DNA of 64,000 bases from Pythium myriotylum (Eukaryota; Oomycota; Peronosporomycetes; Pythiales; Pythiaceae). The position numbers and the translations under genes are program-made. Each line of letters starts with the position of its first letter. The first letter of the stretch is position 1. The stretch lies in contig JALJCQ010000020.1 in the NCBI GenBank assembly GCA_023091665.1, positions 1 to 64,000 of the forward strand, in the 5' to 3' direction. The notes under the pieces were generated by a model. It saw only the letters and a program-made list of their open reading frames with translations. It searched no databases and was not told the DNA's origin. This document shows, one piece after another, positions 43,618 through 55,300 of this stretch.

Positions 43618-44075
43618 GGAGGAGATTCCGCAATGGTGGCCGCGTCCAGCGTGACGCATCATGCAGTATCAGTCAGCACGTTCCGGGAACATGCTGTGCG
43701 ATGTGGGCCAATCAGCGAACGCACCTTTCACGTACTGTACGCCCCAAGATCGGGTTCATGCAAATACCGAGTACAAAGAGTACTGTGTGCCTGTACCGTA
43801 GGGAGAGAATAAGTCGGTTTCGGTTAAATCTCTCCTGTGTGCCTTCAAGTGGGATACACCTGTTCGAGTCTCCTTTTCATCAAATTTTCATTCGACTGTA
43901 ATCGATTTCAACTTACATCCCTCGCAATACCCGTACCGTGCATGAAATGATGCGTACACATCGCTTTGATGGGGAAGAGAAAGGGTTTTCATCCAATTCC
44001 CGAACCTAGACGCAGAGAAACCTTTGCGCTCTCTAGAACAAGACAGAAGACTACCCAAGATACCCCTCCCTCGGA
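43618..44075. other. Spacer between acyltransferase and ankyrin gene
   Basis: No gene. It should carry the divergent promoters of the acyltransferase and the right-hand ankyrin gene of cassette 1. Confidence 0.4.
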
Positions 44076-46070
44076 ATGGCGATGGCTGCAGCACCGGACG
44101 TCCTCACCAACCGCATGCTGGTCGAATACGTGCTCAGGTTCCAGCGCGGCGTCCCCTATCTTCTCTTGCAAGCAGAGATGGAGAGCTATATTGCTCTCTC
44201 GTGTTTGGAGAAAGAGGACTTTCGACCAATGGGCAAAGTAGCGAGAGGACTCTGGCCGTGACACGCATTACGCACCAACAACCCTCGGATCGGAGAGATG
44301 TTCTATCAGCTCTTGTCCGAGGGATACTACGACGAGCGTGAGGGCTTCGCGCTGGCCGAAGTGATTCGACAGGTCTGCATTCAAGGCACGCTCGCCGATG
44401 TCGAGTCCATGAATTGTCGTCGCGAGATACCTTCAGACTGGTCAGACGATGTTGCCTTTGCGATGCTTCGCAGCTATAGCACGTGGCTTGTTAATACTGA
44501 GAGAGACGAAACGCGACTCGCGGAGATGCGGAAGATTGTCTATTGGCTTCACAGCCACCACCCCGAGGCGTGCGGAGAAAAGGCTTCGGTAGCTGACTGG
44601 ATCCTTCTTGATGACGACACTGGTTTCCAAACGTTTCTCTTGCGCGAGAGAATTGCTAGAAGCGTGTGGCGCCCGAAGTTGCCTTTCGTCCAGCTCATGG
44701 CTTCTGCGCGACCCGATACAATCACCGCAAGAATTGTGGACTCGGCTTGTGCACAAGGCTGCCTCGACACGCTGAAGTGGCTCCACGCATCTCCGCAGTT
44801 TACCAACTCAGGCATCTTCACGGCCCAAGCCATGGACGCTGCGGCGCGATACGGACAACTGGATGTCGTCAAGTTTCTGCATGAATATCGTTCAGAGGGT
44901 TGCACCTTCGAGGCCATGGAGTGCGCAGCCAGAAGAGGCGACGTCGAGACTCTTCGCTTTCTTAGAGAGCAGAGAGGGGAACCAGTTACTGCAGCTGTCG
45001 TGCGTGAGGCTGTTCGCGATAATCGTATCGAGCTGGTCAAGTACTTTCTCGATAGTAAGGTCGAGGTAAACGTGGCTGAAATCACCGCGGCGTGGCCTTT
45101 CAATGATGCAGGGAAGTATTTGCGGCACGCCCTTGGCATCGAAGAGTACAAAGCGCTTCCGCCGACTGACGCGCTCCAGTTTGCTAGCGAAAAGAAGGAT
45201 CTCGACGCGTTCATTAGGCTCCACGAGCGCTATCATCCGGATGTCTGTCACCAAAGCGCTCACTCCCTTCTACTTGAGGCCATTGCCGCAGGAAGCCACG
45301 AGGTGGTGACGTATATGATCCAGCACTGCCAGTTTGCGCGCGATGCGATTGACAGACAAGTGCTGAAGGCTGCTGTCATACGCTTTGGATTCAACCCTCA
45401 GCTGCTTGATCTGCTGGGAAGGAACTGTTCGGACCGCGAGCAGCTGCAGGGAATCGGCATGCTAGAGGAAGTCGCTCGCAGTGGGAATCTACGGGTTGTC
45501 GAGCGCTTGCTGGAGCTCGGAGTTCCGTGCACCCCAGACGTTATGCACGGAGCCATGTCAGCAATTCGAATGGGCGTTGCGACGTACCTCCAAGACAAAT
45601 TCCCAGACTGCGTGACTTCCTGGACACTTATAGAGGCAGTTCGGTGTGACGAAATTGACATGTTCAAGAGACTTCACGCGCGTCACGGCGACCGATGCGA
45701 CGGATCGGTGGGTCGCTTCGAATTGGTTGGCCTTAGAGTGAGTTGGGCATCCTTGCGCGAGCTGGTTGATTGCTGCCAACATGGGCTACGACCGCGTAAA
45801 GAATGTTTGCGTTCCCACTGGAAATTGGGCTACCCGCAAGTGTGGCTCTTCTTGTGGCTAGCCTGCCCTGCCCCTGAAGTTCGCAACTCCTTGAAAGGAA
45901 TGGAGCGAGATGTCCAACTGCGAATGTATTATTTGATCCGGAAACACGCACCGTCGCTACTGGATCCCTCGAGTGGACGACCCTGGAACAGGGATCTCAT
46001 GTGGCTGCGCGCGCGCGTCGAGTGCGGCGAGATCACCATCGATGAAGTTGAGGCTGCTCTACACCTGTAA
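44076..46070 (+). pseudogene. Ankyrin-type repeat gene, cassette 1 right, one TGA
   Basis: The same length (665 codons including the stop) and colinear with the gene at 39964-41958. A single in-frame TGA at 44259-44261 interrupts it after GLWP. Other copies have Leu-Arg-His at this site, so a CGA to TGA change is the simplest explanation. Downstream the frame is intact for 590 codons from the ATG at 44298, so a shorter protein lacking the N-terminal module is possible. The central 943 bp (44684-45626) is near-identical to the left copy, while the ends differ strongly. Confidence 0.8.
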
Positions 46071-46854
46071 CAGAGTTGGTGGATGGCAAAATCATGCGCT
46101 GCAGAGTCAGAGTCAGCTGACGGTCAAGCATAGGTTTCCAGTCCTGAGAAATGCGACTACAGTAGATTTTGTCATTGTTGCCTACAGTGGTTTGCAGTTC
46201 AAAACGAGTCTCATCCTGAATGCTGGAGAAGACATCCCTCGACTTCGTCGATGGGATCGGAGTGAACGAACGAAGTGCCGTCGACTGCTCACCGACATTC
46301 AGCACCTCGACAGGGCCCTGCAAAGGGCACGGAGGAGTTTACCGATCGTGGTCGTTGCTCGGCTCCGCAACGACTACGCCACGATCAACCCACTCGACTG
46401 CATCCTGTAGTCTCCTGGCAAGCAAACAAGGTCGCGTAGCCCCAGAGAGTGGCCCACCACTGCTATCGCCATCACTCGACAGACACTCTGCCGGAATGTC
46501 TGCCCTTTTACTCGCTAGCTTGCTAGTCACTGGTCTTTGAACCCGCTATAGGTTTCTATATGAGCAAACCAATAGACGTCACACGAATCGAAAGTCTCAT
46601 CCTGAATCACGACGACGCCCCTTAGTGTGGCAAGGAGCTCTATCTGCCAATTATAGGTTTCTATATGAGCAAACCGATAGACGTCACATGAATTGGCAAT
46701 TGCTCTATCTGCCCACAGCAGCGCAGTGAGGCACTGAACCACTCGAATTAACCGATTTGAGCCGAATTTCGGATTACCAAGCGCTAACGAAGGAGCGGTT
46801 TTCACGATTTCAAAAGCCGAAATTCTTGTGCTCTAGCCTATCCAGGATCATTTG
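46071..46854. repeat. Spacer with a dispersed 42-bp direct repeat
   Basis: No gene. Two near-identical 42-bp copies (46547-46588 and 46652-46693; about 2 differences, both beginning TATAGGTTTCTATATGAGCA) lie 105 bp apart. The second is bracketed by GCTCTATCTGCC on each side (about 46637 and 46702), which looks like the footprint of a duplication or insertion. Confidence 0.6.
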
Positions 46855-46993
46855 AATGCAAGTAGATAATACTGCCAGTCAACGCAAAATGATCTCCATT
46901 GAATTAAACCTTTCGACTTCTTGAGAACCAGAGACCATAACAACCACTGCAATGTTGCAAGTAGGGGAAATAGACCCATTGCTGACAGGCCTC

Positions 46994-47164
46994 TTAACAC
47001 TCCTTGGCACACGCGTCGTACGCACTGCCTGAATTACCGTACTGTTGGTGACAGTGCTTCAAGCACCCAAGATAGTCATTGGGATTGAGGTCTGGGTCGT
47101 GCTGGTTGTAGGCAGTGGCCAGCGAGGCACAGATAGCAGCGAGCAGGAGACTGAACACCTTCAT
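46994..47164 (-). CDS. Small secreted Cys-rich peptide (CX3CX13CX3C)
   Basis: A 56-residue precursor. The signal peptide MKVFSLLLAAICASLATA is followed by a mature part of about 38 residues (YNQHDPDLNPNDYLGCLKHC and on). Four Cys in the pattern CX3CX13CX3C would let two helices be pinned by two disulfides, the spacing of alpha-hairpinin peptides. No known family can be claimed. The start at 47164 is set by the signal peptide; the frame is open upstream. A near-copy lies inverted at 60866-61036. An Inr-like element with one damaged base is at 47219-47203. Confidence 0.75.
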   Translation of the reverse strand: MKVFSLLLAAICASLATAYNQHDPDLNPNDYLGCLKHCHQQYGNSGSAYDACAKEC

Positions 47165-47202
47165 AGTTCTTCGATGAAGTCGGCCTGGTCCTTGCAGTCG
47201 CG

Positions 47203-47219
47203 AGACAATTGAAGAATGT
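47203..47219 (-). promoter_or_regulatory. Initiator-like element, partly damaged
   Basis: Minus strand ACATTCTTCAATTGTCT. It equals the right-arm element except that the first base is A not T, which breaks the TCA core. Confidence 0.45.
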
Positions 47220-47289
47220 TCACCACCAGACGAAGGGAACTGATCAGTACGTGGGCATTGCGTACGTCTGCAAGTCGATTTGATCACCA

Positions 47290-48700
47290 AGAGGCCTCAG
47301 TCATCTCCAGATCGACACTTGTTGCAAATGCAGGTGGCCCCAGACTAAGGACAGGCTAAGCACGGCGCAGCTTCCCATGTCGTTCAGCTCGGACTATCAA
47401 CCAGCACGCAAGTAAGAAGCGCTGAGAAGATACACATTCCAGCGGCTGTTGGAGAGTGTCAATGGGTGGAATGGGTGTGGATGACGGCTCAGAGGTTAGC
47501 TATCAGCCTACCTTATCAGGATTCACTACTTCAACCCGATAGACTTTATCACTCCGTCCAGAGTTACCAGCCTACTCCACTTTTCTGTTGATACGAGACG
47601 AATGAGCTCTCTCGGCTCTCAGGGTGGCGCCTTCTGGATGCACTGAACAAAGGCGTATGGTATGTGAAGTGTTCTGTGAGATATAGATAGGTTTAATTGG
47701 TAGCTGCTGGCATCGCTTGTATTATTATCGCGTCCGCGATGTCTCTGAACACGACACGAGTGAGTGCAAACGGCAATGTTCGTTCACGTCGGGGATACCT
47801 GTTTGTTATCAAATTTTAGCTGCTCGTCCCCTCAGCACTCATCTCCCAGCCAGTGTCGTGCCAGTGTCGAGCGGTAGATCTGTTTGTGTTGAAATAGACT
47901 GGTTATCTATGCAACTCGTGGGTCGGTCAAGGCGAATTCTGTGGATGCGATGCTGATGCCCAGTCTCTTACACAAGCGGATCTTTCGCCACCGTAACTCT
48001 GTGGCTCAGGAACGGCGGAAAGGCAGGTTTTGATTGAAGGGGATGGGACGTTCGTCTGTGGATTGAGAACAGACACGGCTGTTCTCAAAAATACGGGTAC
48101 CTGTCCCATCCTTTCTGTTCTAAGCACTCGAGCTTCATCCGTCGGCAATCCTCAGTCTTACGGTGCTTCGATGTACAGTACAAGGCCATCCTAGTAAGGA
48201 ATAGCGTATTGCCAATCAAGGCTTCGTTCCGAAGCTTCTTCAACGGAAAATTCGTTCTGGCGCCTGATCCCATCGTGCGCATTAGCTAGTGGTTTCCACT
48301 CCACGTGCCCGAGTTCAAGGATTCCAGTTCGAATAGAGCCACTGGACACTGGGGCCATGGGCGTGCTCCTGTGGGATCCCTTGCACACCCAGTATCTATT
48401 GCAGCGCGTTTGAACTCGTGGATTCCCATGTGTCAATAATCTTCAGAAGGCTATTTCTAAACTAATCATTGTTGGTGGCGGAGAGCGACTTCCACGATCG
48501 GTCCTCATCCACGATCCGGAGAAACAACCTTGAAACATTCGATTACGGCGCATTGAAATCATGAAGCAGATGAAGCATGCAGATATTTGCCGCTACTTGT
48601 CGCCTCGGGGAATCGCCCAGACAACTCTCTCGTGCTCCCTGAAGTGGTGGTACTAGAACATTCAACCACTAAACATGGGGAGTTCGCCTGTCGTATTTAC
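47290..48700. other. Left-arm spacer between peptide and ankyrin genes
   Basis: No gene I can support. Short frames here recur in the right arm only because the DNA is duplicated. An 8-bp-stem hairpin GAGAACAG/CTGTTCTC lies at about 48064-48086. The uninterrupted LINE target (47537-47550) is in this part. Confidence 0.5.
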
Positions 48701-50788
48701 TTACGCATCGCATGTAGGAAGCATGGTAAAAAAGTCGGTGGATGGATCAGGCGTCTTCAGATCTCCGGGTCGTTGGCAGCCCAGCAGTGCAAGCGCCGTC
48801 TCGACTTCGTCCACAGAGAGTGAGGCTGCCTCCACGCGCTGGCGGAGCAGTCGCAACTGATAGCACCACGGCTTGTCGGCGTCGGTGCTGAACATGGCAG
48901 GTGCGAACTGCTGGAGTACACTGAAGACGCGGAGTTTGTGTGCCCTCGCTGCTCGTTCAAGGCTGCGACTAACAGCAGGCGATGGGTCAGCTAAGCAAAG
49001 GAAGAGAATCCCATCTACGCTTGCGAATCTCCACGCCTCGTCCAGGCTCCGATCAGTGGTCTTGCCGTGGCGACAGTGCTGATGCATGTACTTGAGCATG
49101 GCCCAAGACGAACATCGGAAGTGGAAGCTCGTTAGCTTGAAAAATCTATCACAAAGGTTGGGAAATCGCTCGTGTAGTTGCACGAAGATGCGCTCGTACC
49201 CACCGTACCAAGCGTCAAACAACGTTGACGAGATGATGCAATTGGGGAACGTCTCAATAAGATACTCGATCATTTGAGCGTCGGAATGACGTGCTATCGC
49301 GAGGGATAGAACCTGTGGCGAGCATGGAACTCCAGCATCGACCAGCAGTTTCAACACGTCCAAAGATTCTCGACGAACGGCGAACTCCAATAGTCGTGCG
49401 TCCTTGGTTCGAAAGTTTCCTGTGCAGTTGGCGACCAAGAACGCCACAAAGCCGGTGTCAATTGTGTCTTCACGATCGAGAGCGAGAGCGAGACCGAGCA
49501 TGTCGGCTCCGAGGCTCTCGCGCGCAATTGCGCAGTGTTCAATCAGATGACGAGCAATGGCGGCTCGGTTGGACTGAATTGCAGCTCGCAGCATCCACGC
49601 ACACAATTGAGGGCTGCAACTCAGATGCAGCCTCATGAGGTCCTCCAGTTTTCCTTGCTTCACAGTCTCGTAAATTGCTGCTTCACGAGAAGCTTCTGGA
49701 AAGCTGTGTCGCTCCAAATAGTTGCGCACGAAAACACCGGCTTCATTTAGCGGCCGCGAGTAAATTTGTTCGGACAAATTCAGACCTTGCCCCAGCAGGT
49801 AGCGAGCAATGTGCACATGGTTGTGGACAATCGCGTTTTCCATCGCTCGTCTGGTACATCCTTCTCGACGGTTTTCGTGCAGGAACCGGACGGTCTCCAA
49901 ACATCCGGATGCCGCTGCATTATCCATCGCCGCTGTGGTGCAGCCTTCCGCGCGACTGGCGTGCAAGAACCGGATAACCTGCAGCATCCCCCAAGCCGCA
50001 GCGTCATCCATTGCGCTGGTCGTGAAGATTCCCGCGTCAGTGAACTGCGGGTGATGGTGCAGCCATTCAAGAACATCGAGTTGGCTCTGGCGAGCACAGA
50101 CATTCACCATCGCTGCATTTACTTGGTCTGGGCAAATAGAGGCGATGAGCTTGGCGACTGGCAGCGAGATTCCGTTCGCTGTCTCATCGATGATTATCAC
50201 GCCAGAACGGAGAAATGCCGCCAGGAGTTCTTGGAGTCGTGTATCACAGAGACGGCTCCCGCTTAGAGGTATCTTGACGTGGCATACCTCGGGATGGTAT
50301 TCGGTGAGCCAGTATACGATTCCAACCTGCTCTTTCAAGCGCTGAGTATCGATCTTGAATTCCATCGTGAGGGAAAACGATTTTGCGAATTGACTCATCA
50401 GATCGGAAGGCCAGATCGAAGGAAAGTCTGCATGACGAGTGAGCGCCAGTAGATGGTCGGTGGTGCCCACCAAGCAGATCTGCTCCAGGATACGAGCCAC
50501 GGAGAACATCGGGAGGCTGGCGTAGTATCGCTGGCGCCGAAACCGAAAGAGCATCTCGTCGACTTGGAATCGCTTTGTCATCAACGCGTGGCGAAGCCAC
50601 AGTCCTTCAGCAGAGTAGCGGCCTCTAGACCGCAAATCGTTCTTTTCATGCTCGGGCAGCGATGCATAGGCTTCTTGCTCGAAGGTGAGCAGCACGTGCG
50701 GTAGGCCCGGGAGGAAGCTGAGGACATACTGGATCAACATGCGGTCCGTGAGCACAGCGAGCGCTGACGTTTGCTGCAGAGAAGCCAT
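48701..50788 (-). CDS. Ankyrin-type repeat protein, cassette 2 left
   Basis: A 695-residue intronless protein identical residue for residue to the one at 56689-58776. It begins MASLQQTSALAVLTDRMLIQ, then the shared helical N-terminal module (YVLSFLPGLPHVLLTFEQEA). Degenerate ankyrin repeats follow from about 235 (LDVLEWLHHHPQFTDAG, AMDDAAAWGMLQVIRFLHA, AMDNAAASGCLETVRFLHE). The C-terminus has a short conserved tail (LRLLRQRVEAASLSVDEVET) also found in cassette 1. Probably an intracellular protein-binding scaffold. Confidence 0.87.
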   Translation of the reverse strand: MASLQQTSALAVLTDRMLIQYVLSFLPGLPHVLLTFEQEAYASLPEHEKNDLRSRGRYSAEGLWLRHALMTKRFQVDEMLFRFRRQRYYASLPMFSVARILEQICLVGTTDHLLALTRHADFPSIWPSDLMSQFAKSFSLTMEFKIDTQRLKEQVGIVYWLTEYHPEVCHVKIPLSGSRLCDTRLQELLAAFLRSGVIIIDETANGISLPVAKLIASICPDQVNAAMVNVCARQSQLDVLEWLHHHPQFTDAGIFTTSAMDDAAAWGMLQVIRFLHASRAEGCTTAAMDNAAASGCLETVRFLHENRREGCTRRAMENAIVHNHVHIARYLLGQGLNLSEQIYSRPLNEAGVFVRNYLERHSFPEASREAAIYETVKQGKLEDLMRLHLSCSPQLCAWMLRAAIQSNRAAIARHLIEHCAIARESLGADMLGLALALDREDTIDTGFVAFLVANCTGNFRTKDARLLEFAVRRESLDVLKLLVDAGVPCSPQVLSLAIARHSDAQMIEYLIETFPNCIISSTLFDAWYGGYERIFVQLHERFPNLCDRFFKLTSFHFRCSSWAMLKYMHQHCRHGKTTDRSLDEAWRFASVDGILFLCLADPSPAVSRSLERAARAHKLRVFSVLQQFAPAMFSTDADKPWCYQLRLLRQRVEAASLSVDEVETALALLGCQRPGDLKTPDPSTDFFTMLPTCDA

Positions 50789-50797
50789 CGCTCGCTC

Positions 50798-50814
50798 GGG
50801 AAATACGAAAATGA
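50798..50814 (-). promoter_or_regulatory. Initiator-like element of left ankyrin gene
   Basis: Minus-strand TCATTTTCGTATTTCCC, 10 nt before the ATG. It has two mismatches to the oomycete consensus and is duplicated at 56663-56679. Confidence 0.5.
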
Positions 50815-51334
50815 GGTTCTTGCGAAGAAACAGAGTCGTTCAGGACTTGAGGGAACAAGTGGGTTCAGAAGCCCACGTTGGAGACTCGATGGAGTCTCTG
50901 TTCTTGTGTGAGAAACTGGGGCCCAAACGTTTTTCTCTGTTTGATGGAACGATCTTGGTTTTCTCTTGGGTGCACTGTCGTCGCACAAGCCCATCACGGG
51001 AGGTGACCTGAAACGTCGCGATTTATGGGAGGGAGGGTGCTCTTACACCGTGGACCAGAAGTCCGCAGGCCCTTGAAACGCGCGCCTCGACACCGGAAAC
51101 TCCGACTCTGTGAAATGCTCAAGAGCGAAACCCCTCCGCTGCCGGACGCGTCAAGTGGGGAGCCCTCGACCAAGTAGCTCAGGTTCGCTGCGCACACACG
51201 TCGATGGCGGCGAAATCACAGCCGACAAAGCTGAGAGGGCGGTCGGATTTTGCGAGTGGGCGTTGTGGTTAACTAAACTGTGGGTTGCCGTCATGAGGAA
51301 TTCTACAAACTCACTTTAAGTGAGATCCCATTTA

Positions 51335-51697
51335 GATCATCTCCAACGGTGTGCCACAAAGCACATTTAGCACTAGATTTGGCAGAAAACGGCCACCACC
51401 GGTCGTGCCAAATCCGAACAATAGGGAAGAAATTCACAAAACAAAACTTTCCGGGGAGGATTTTGGGTCGTGAAAGAGGTCGCACTTGCCGGGTCGCCCA
51501 TGCCCTTTCGCGCATATATAGCTTTCGCACCACAAGGTGTGTTGCAGCCTGGGCGCAGAGCTGTTTTGTCCTACGATGATGCTAGTATCCCACACCTTTT
51601 TAGCCAGATTCGGTCGGACCGATGTGGCTCGCAAACCTTTTCGCAGTTCTAAAGCTGGAAATGACACAAAAATTTGACACAACCGGTGGAGATGCTC
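51335..51697. mobile_element. MITE with GAGCATCTCCA-type ends
   Basis: Inverted ends GATCATCTCCAACGG (51335 on) and the complement of GAGCATCTCCACCGG (ending 51697) match at about 20 of 25 positions. TA flanks each side (51333-51334 and 51698-51699). Non-coding, 363 bp. A further copy of the right end points outwards directly after it, giving the hairpin described next. Confidence 0.65.
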
Positions 51698-51725
51698 TAA
51701 GAGCATCTCCACCGGTTGTGTCAAA
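51673..51725. repeat. Perfect 26-bp hairpin
   Basis: Arms 51673-51698 and 51700-51725 are exact complements around one A, and similarity continues outward to about 51665 and 51734 with one extra T. It consists of two MITE ends back to back. Confidence 0.9.
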
Positions 51726-51735
51726 TTTTTTGTGT

Positions 51736-52346
51736 AAATGAAATAATTCTCTCGATCGCTGCCTTCAGAGAAAAATCGGGCTGCTGCAGAGAGAAACGCC
51801 CGTCAAGCCTGTCACTCCATCTCTCAACTGCTTTCGGATCCGATCGAGAGATCTCACTCGTCTTGACAACTCGGAGTTTTTCAGAATGAGAAACGCGAAA
51901 CCACATCACGTAAGACACGAGTTGAGGTCGGATGGCTCCACACGCCCGACGAGCTCGCAAAACACGGTGGACCTTTCTCCCGCAAACGCACGACAAGACC
52001 AAAAGCGTCCTTCACGCAAAAAGATCGAGCTCGTCCCGCTCTCACGTCACGAAGCCCCTAGCCCTAATTGGTGCCATCCCATCAGCGAGTCCTTCCAAAC
52101 ATCTTGGTTTTTATGCCTTAGTGCTCGCGCTCGACCAATCCTATCGCTTCATTTCCACTACCCCTACCCCTTCTCCACGCTACATTCGATATTTTTAGTA
52201 TTTTCGACCAATCCATTTCCTCGAACCATTCGAAAAAGAAGGGCGGACCCGGTCACGAGGGCCACCCCATCATCGCCTGCCATCCCATCACACCACCCCA
52301 CACCGCACGACGCGCCGGCACCGAAAAGCGCCCACTCCCCAACGCG
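51736..52346. other. Upstream region of the ABC transporter
   Basis: No gene. The last 300 bases are pyrimidine-rich and must hold the transporter promoter. Candidate initiators (e.g. TCATTTCCACTACC near 52149) are weak. Confidence 0.4.
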
Positions 52347-55300
52347 ATGAGCAAGCGCGACGACTCGGACGCGACGGCCTTCGTGGCGCTGCCGCCCACG
52401 CCCAAGCGCGACTCGCAGGCGCCGCCCGCGACGCCCTTCGCGCAGCAGCAGAACCCGCTCGCGAGCGCGTCGCTGCTCTCGGTGGTCGCGACCCACTGGC
52501 TGCAGCCGCTCATCTCGCTCGGCGCCGTCAAGCCGCTCGAGAAGAGCGATCTCTGGCGCGTCTGCGAGCAGGACGCGTGCGACGCGCTCGAGAAGCGATT
52601 CAACTACTGGTACTACGAGCACGCGCCCTCGACCCCGACGCTCGCGACGCGGATCTTTTCGCGGTTCGGACTCGCGCTGCTGCAGACGTTTCGACGAGAC
52701 ATCGCCGTGATCTTCGCCAACTACCTCGTCTACCTCACGGCCATGGTGCTGCAGCCCTTCCTGACGCAGGCCATCCTCAACTTCCTCAATGGGCGTGACA
52801 ATGTCTTCAACGTCTCGAGCGGCTACGTGCTGGTCGTGATGATGACCGCCGTCTCGTTCATCGGCGTCACGTGCCTCAACTACGGTGTCTTCTTGCTCTC
52901 ACGCATTGGTGCCAACATGCGCTCGGTCGTCATGAACGCCGTCTACCAAAAGGCGCTGCGGCTCTCGAGCGCCGCGCGCCAGTCCTACTCGACGGGCGAA
53001 ATCATGACGCTCATGAGCGTCGACACGGAGCGCATCTTCAGCGCCAACCTCTCGGGCCCGTGGCTCATCATCGCGCCTCTCGCGTTCATTCTCACAGTCG
53101 TGCTAGTCGGCGCGGTCTTCGACGTCGTCGCGGCGCTCAGCGGCGCTGCGCTCATCGTCGCCGTGATCACGTCGTCCGTGCGACTCGCCAAGAAGATCGG
53201 CGTCGCGCAGTCGAATTTGCTGCGCGTGGTTGAGGAACGCGTCAAGGTCACCTCCGAGGCTCTCCAGGGCATTCGTGTCATGAAATTCTACGCCTGGGAA
53301 GAATCCCTCGCGCACCGCGTCGAGAAGATCCGTTCGCTCGAGGTCCAGCTCTACCGCCGGTTCCACTTCCTCAGCATCATCAACTCGACCTCGCTCTTCC
53401 TCACGCCTGTGCTGCTCGGCGCGATCGTGCTGGGTGTGTACGTCTGGCGCAAAGGTACCATGACCGTCACGGACGCGTTCACGCTCATCGCCATGGCCAA
53501 CATCTCGCGCCTCGCGGTCAATTTGTTCCCGCAAGCCATCGCCACTGGCTCCCAGGCTCGCATCGCCTTCGGCCGTATCGACGTCTATTTGGAGAGCCCC
53601 GAGCTCTCAGCGCCTGCTCTCGAAGACGGCAGCACAAAAGATCGAAAGGGAAGCATCCTCGTGCGCAACGCAACGTTCGCGTGGTCGGACGCGAGCAGCT
53701 CGTCTGTGCCTGATATTGTCGTGATGAAAGAGAACAATGAAGTGGTTGACGCACCGAAAACGCAGACTGCGTTCACGCTGGAAGGCGTCAACGTCGAGAT
53801 TGAAGCAGGTTCCCTCGTGATGATCGTGGGCACTGTCGGCTCTGGCAAGACGAGCCTGCTGAGCGCTATCCTCGGTGAGATGGCACGCACCTCTGGCTCG
53901 TGTGACGTCCACGGCGAGATCTCGTACGTGAGCCAAGAGGCGTGGATCCGTAACTCGACGGTCAAGGACAATATCCTCTTCGAGACCGAGTTCAACAGTG
54001 AGCGGTACGAACGCGTGCTCGAGGCTACGCAGCTTGCGCTTGACTTGCACGCGTTGCCAAACGGCGACCAGACGGAGATCGGAGAGCGAGGCATTAACTT
54101 GAGCGGCGGCCAAAAGGCGCGCGTAGCCATCGCGCGTGCCATGTACCGCCGTGAGTACGACATCCTCGTGCTTGACGACCCGCTCAGCGCCGTTGACCCG
54201 CACGTCGCACACGCGATCTTCGACCACTGCATTGTCGGGCTCGCCGAGGACAAGACTCGCCTGTTGGTACTGAACAGCCACTACGACCTGCTCGCTCACG
54301 CGGACAAGATCCTCGTCGTGCAGCACGGCCGCGTCGTGGGCGACGGTGCTTATCGCGACATCATTGCGCAGTTCCCAGAGCTGGATGTCCACAAGCAGGA
54401 ACTTGACAGTCTCGAGCACGACATCATTGACGAGCACGAGGACGCGGCGGCCGAGGTTGTGAAGAGCCACGCCGCGGCCCACGCTGCCGCTGTCGCGGTT
54501 GAACGCAAATCGATCAAGGAGATTGAAGTGGATGCCGAGCCCGAGTCGGTGAAGCGTGGTGGAGCCAAGCTCGTGCAAGAGGAAGATCGTGTCAAGGGCA
54601 AAGTGAGCAGCAGCACCTACCGCTCGTACTTCGACGAGACAGGGTTCAACGGCATCGCTGTTGTCACCATGTTGATTACGATCTACGCTACAGCGCAGGG
54701 CCTGCGCATCGCCGCAGATTACTGGCAAGGGTACTGGGCCAAACAAATGCCGCGGAAGGGCGTCGACCCGTATTACTCGGACAAGTTCTACGTGTCGTGG
54801 TATTTCACGTTCATCGCGTCCTGCACGGTGCTGACGTACGCGCGAGGCTTCCTGATGATCGAGATGTGCATGCGCAGCGCCAAGAACATCCACGACGAGC
54901 TCTTTCGCCGCGTGCTGAGCGCGCCCGTGAACCGGTACTTTGACATCACGCCGGTGGGGCGCATTCTCAACCGCTTCTCAAACGACTTGGACCAGGTGGA
55001 CGCCAACCTGCCGCAGCAGTACCAGGGCCTCGTCGAGTCGCTCGCGTCGTTTGTCGGGTGCCTCGTGGTCTGCGCGTTCGCGAGCGTGTGGATCGCCGTG
55101 TCCTATATCCCCATGCTCTTCATCTTTGTCGTCACGGGTCTCTACTTCAAGCGCTCTTCGCGAGAGATCAAGCGTCTGGAGGGCATCACGCGCACGCCCG
55201 TGTTCAATCTCTTCGGCGAGACGCTCAACGGCCTGGCGACGATCCGCGCGTTCAAGATGCAGGACGCGTTCGTGCGCATCAACAAGCGCGTGGTGGACGA

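Larger units (their letters stand above)
46855..51028. repeat. Left arm of the large inverted repeat (cassette 2)
   Basis: About 4.17 kb repeated in opposite orientation at 56449-61182. Identity is essentially complete from about 48025 to 51010 (isolated differences only), about 90-95 percent further out, and ends abruptly at both edges. The arm contains a small secreted Cys-rich peptide gene and a 695-residue ankyrin gene. Confidence 0.92.

Noticed and set aside
48085..48436. Small frames conserved between the two arms (also 59041-59392)
   Set aside because: They agree because the DNA is duplicated and near-identical, so agreement is not evidence for coding. No signal peptide, Cys pattern or promoter.
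53607..54893. 428-codon open frame antisense to the ABC transporter
   Set aside because: It mirrors strongly GC-biased third positions of the transporter and has no motif. Similar long shadows lie opposite the sulfhydrylase (32313-33893), both trypsin-like proteases (25122-26303, 34793-36328), the PH-domain gene (37289-38368), the peroxiredoxin (27472-28140) and gag (8347-9288).
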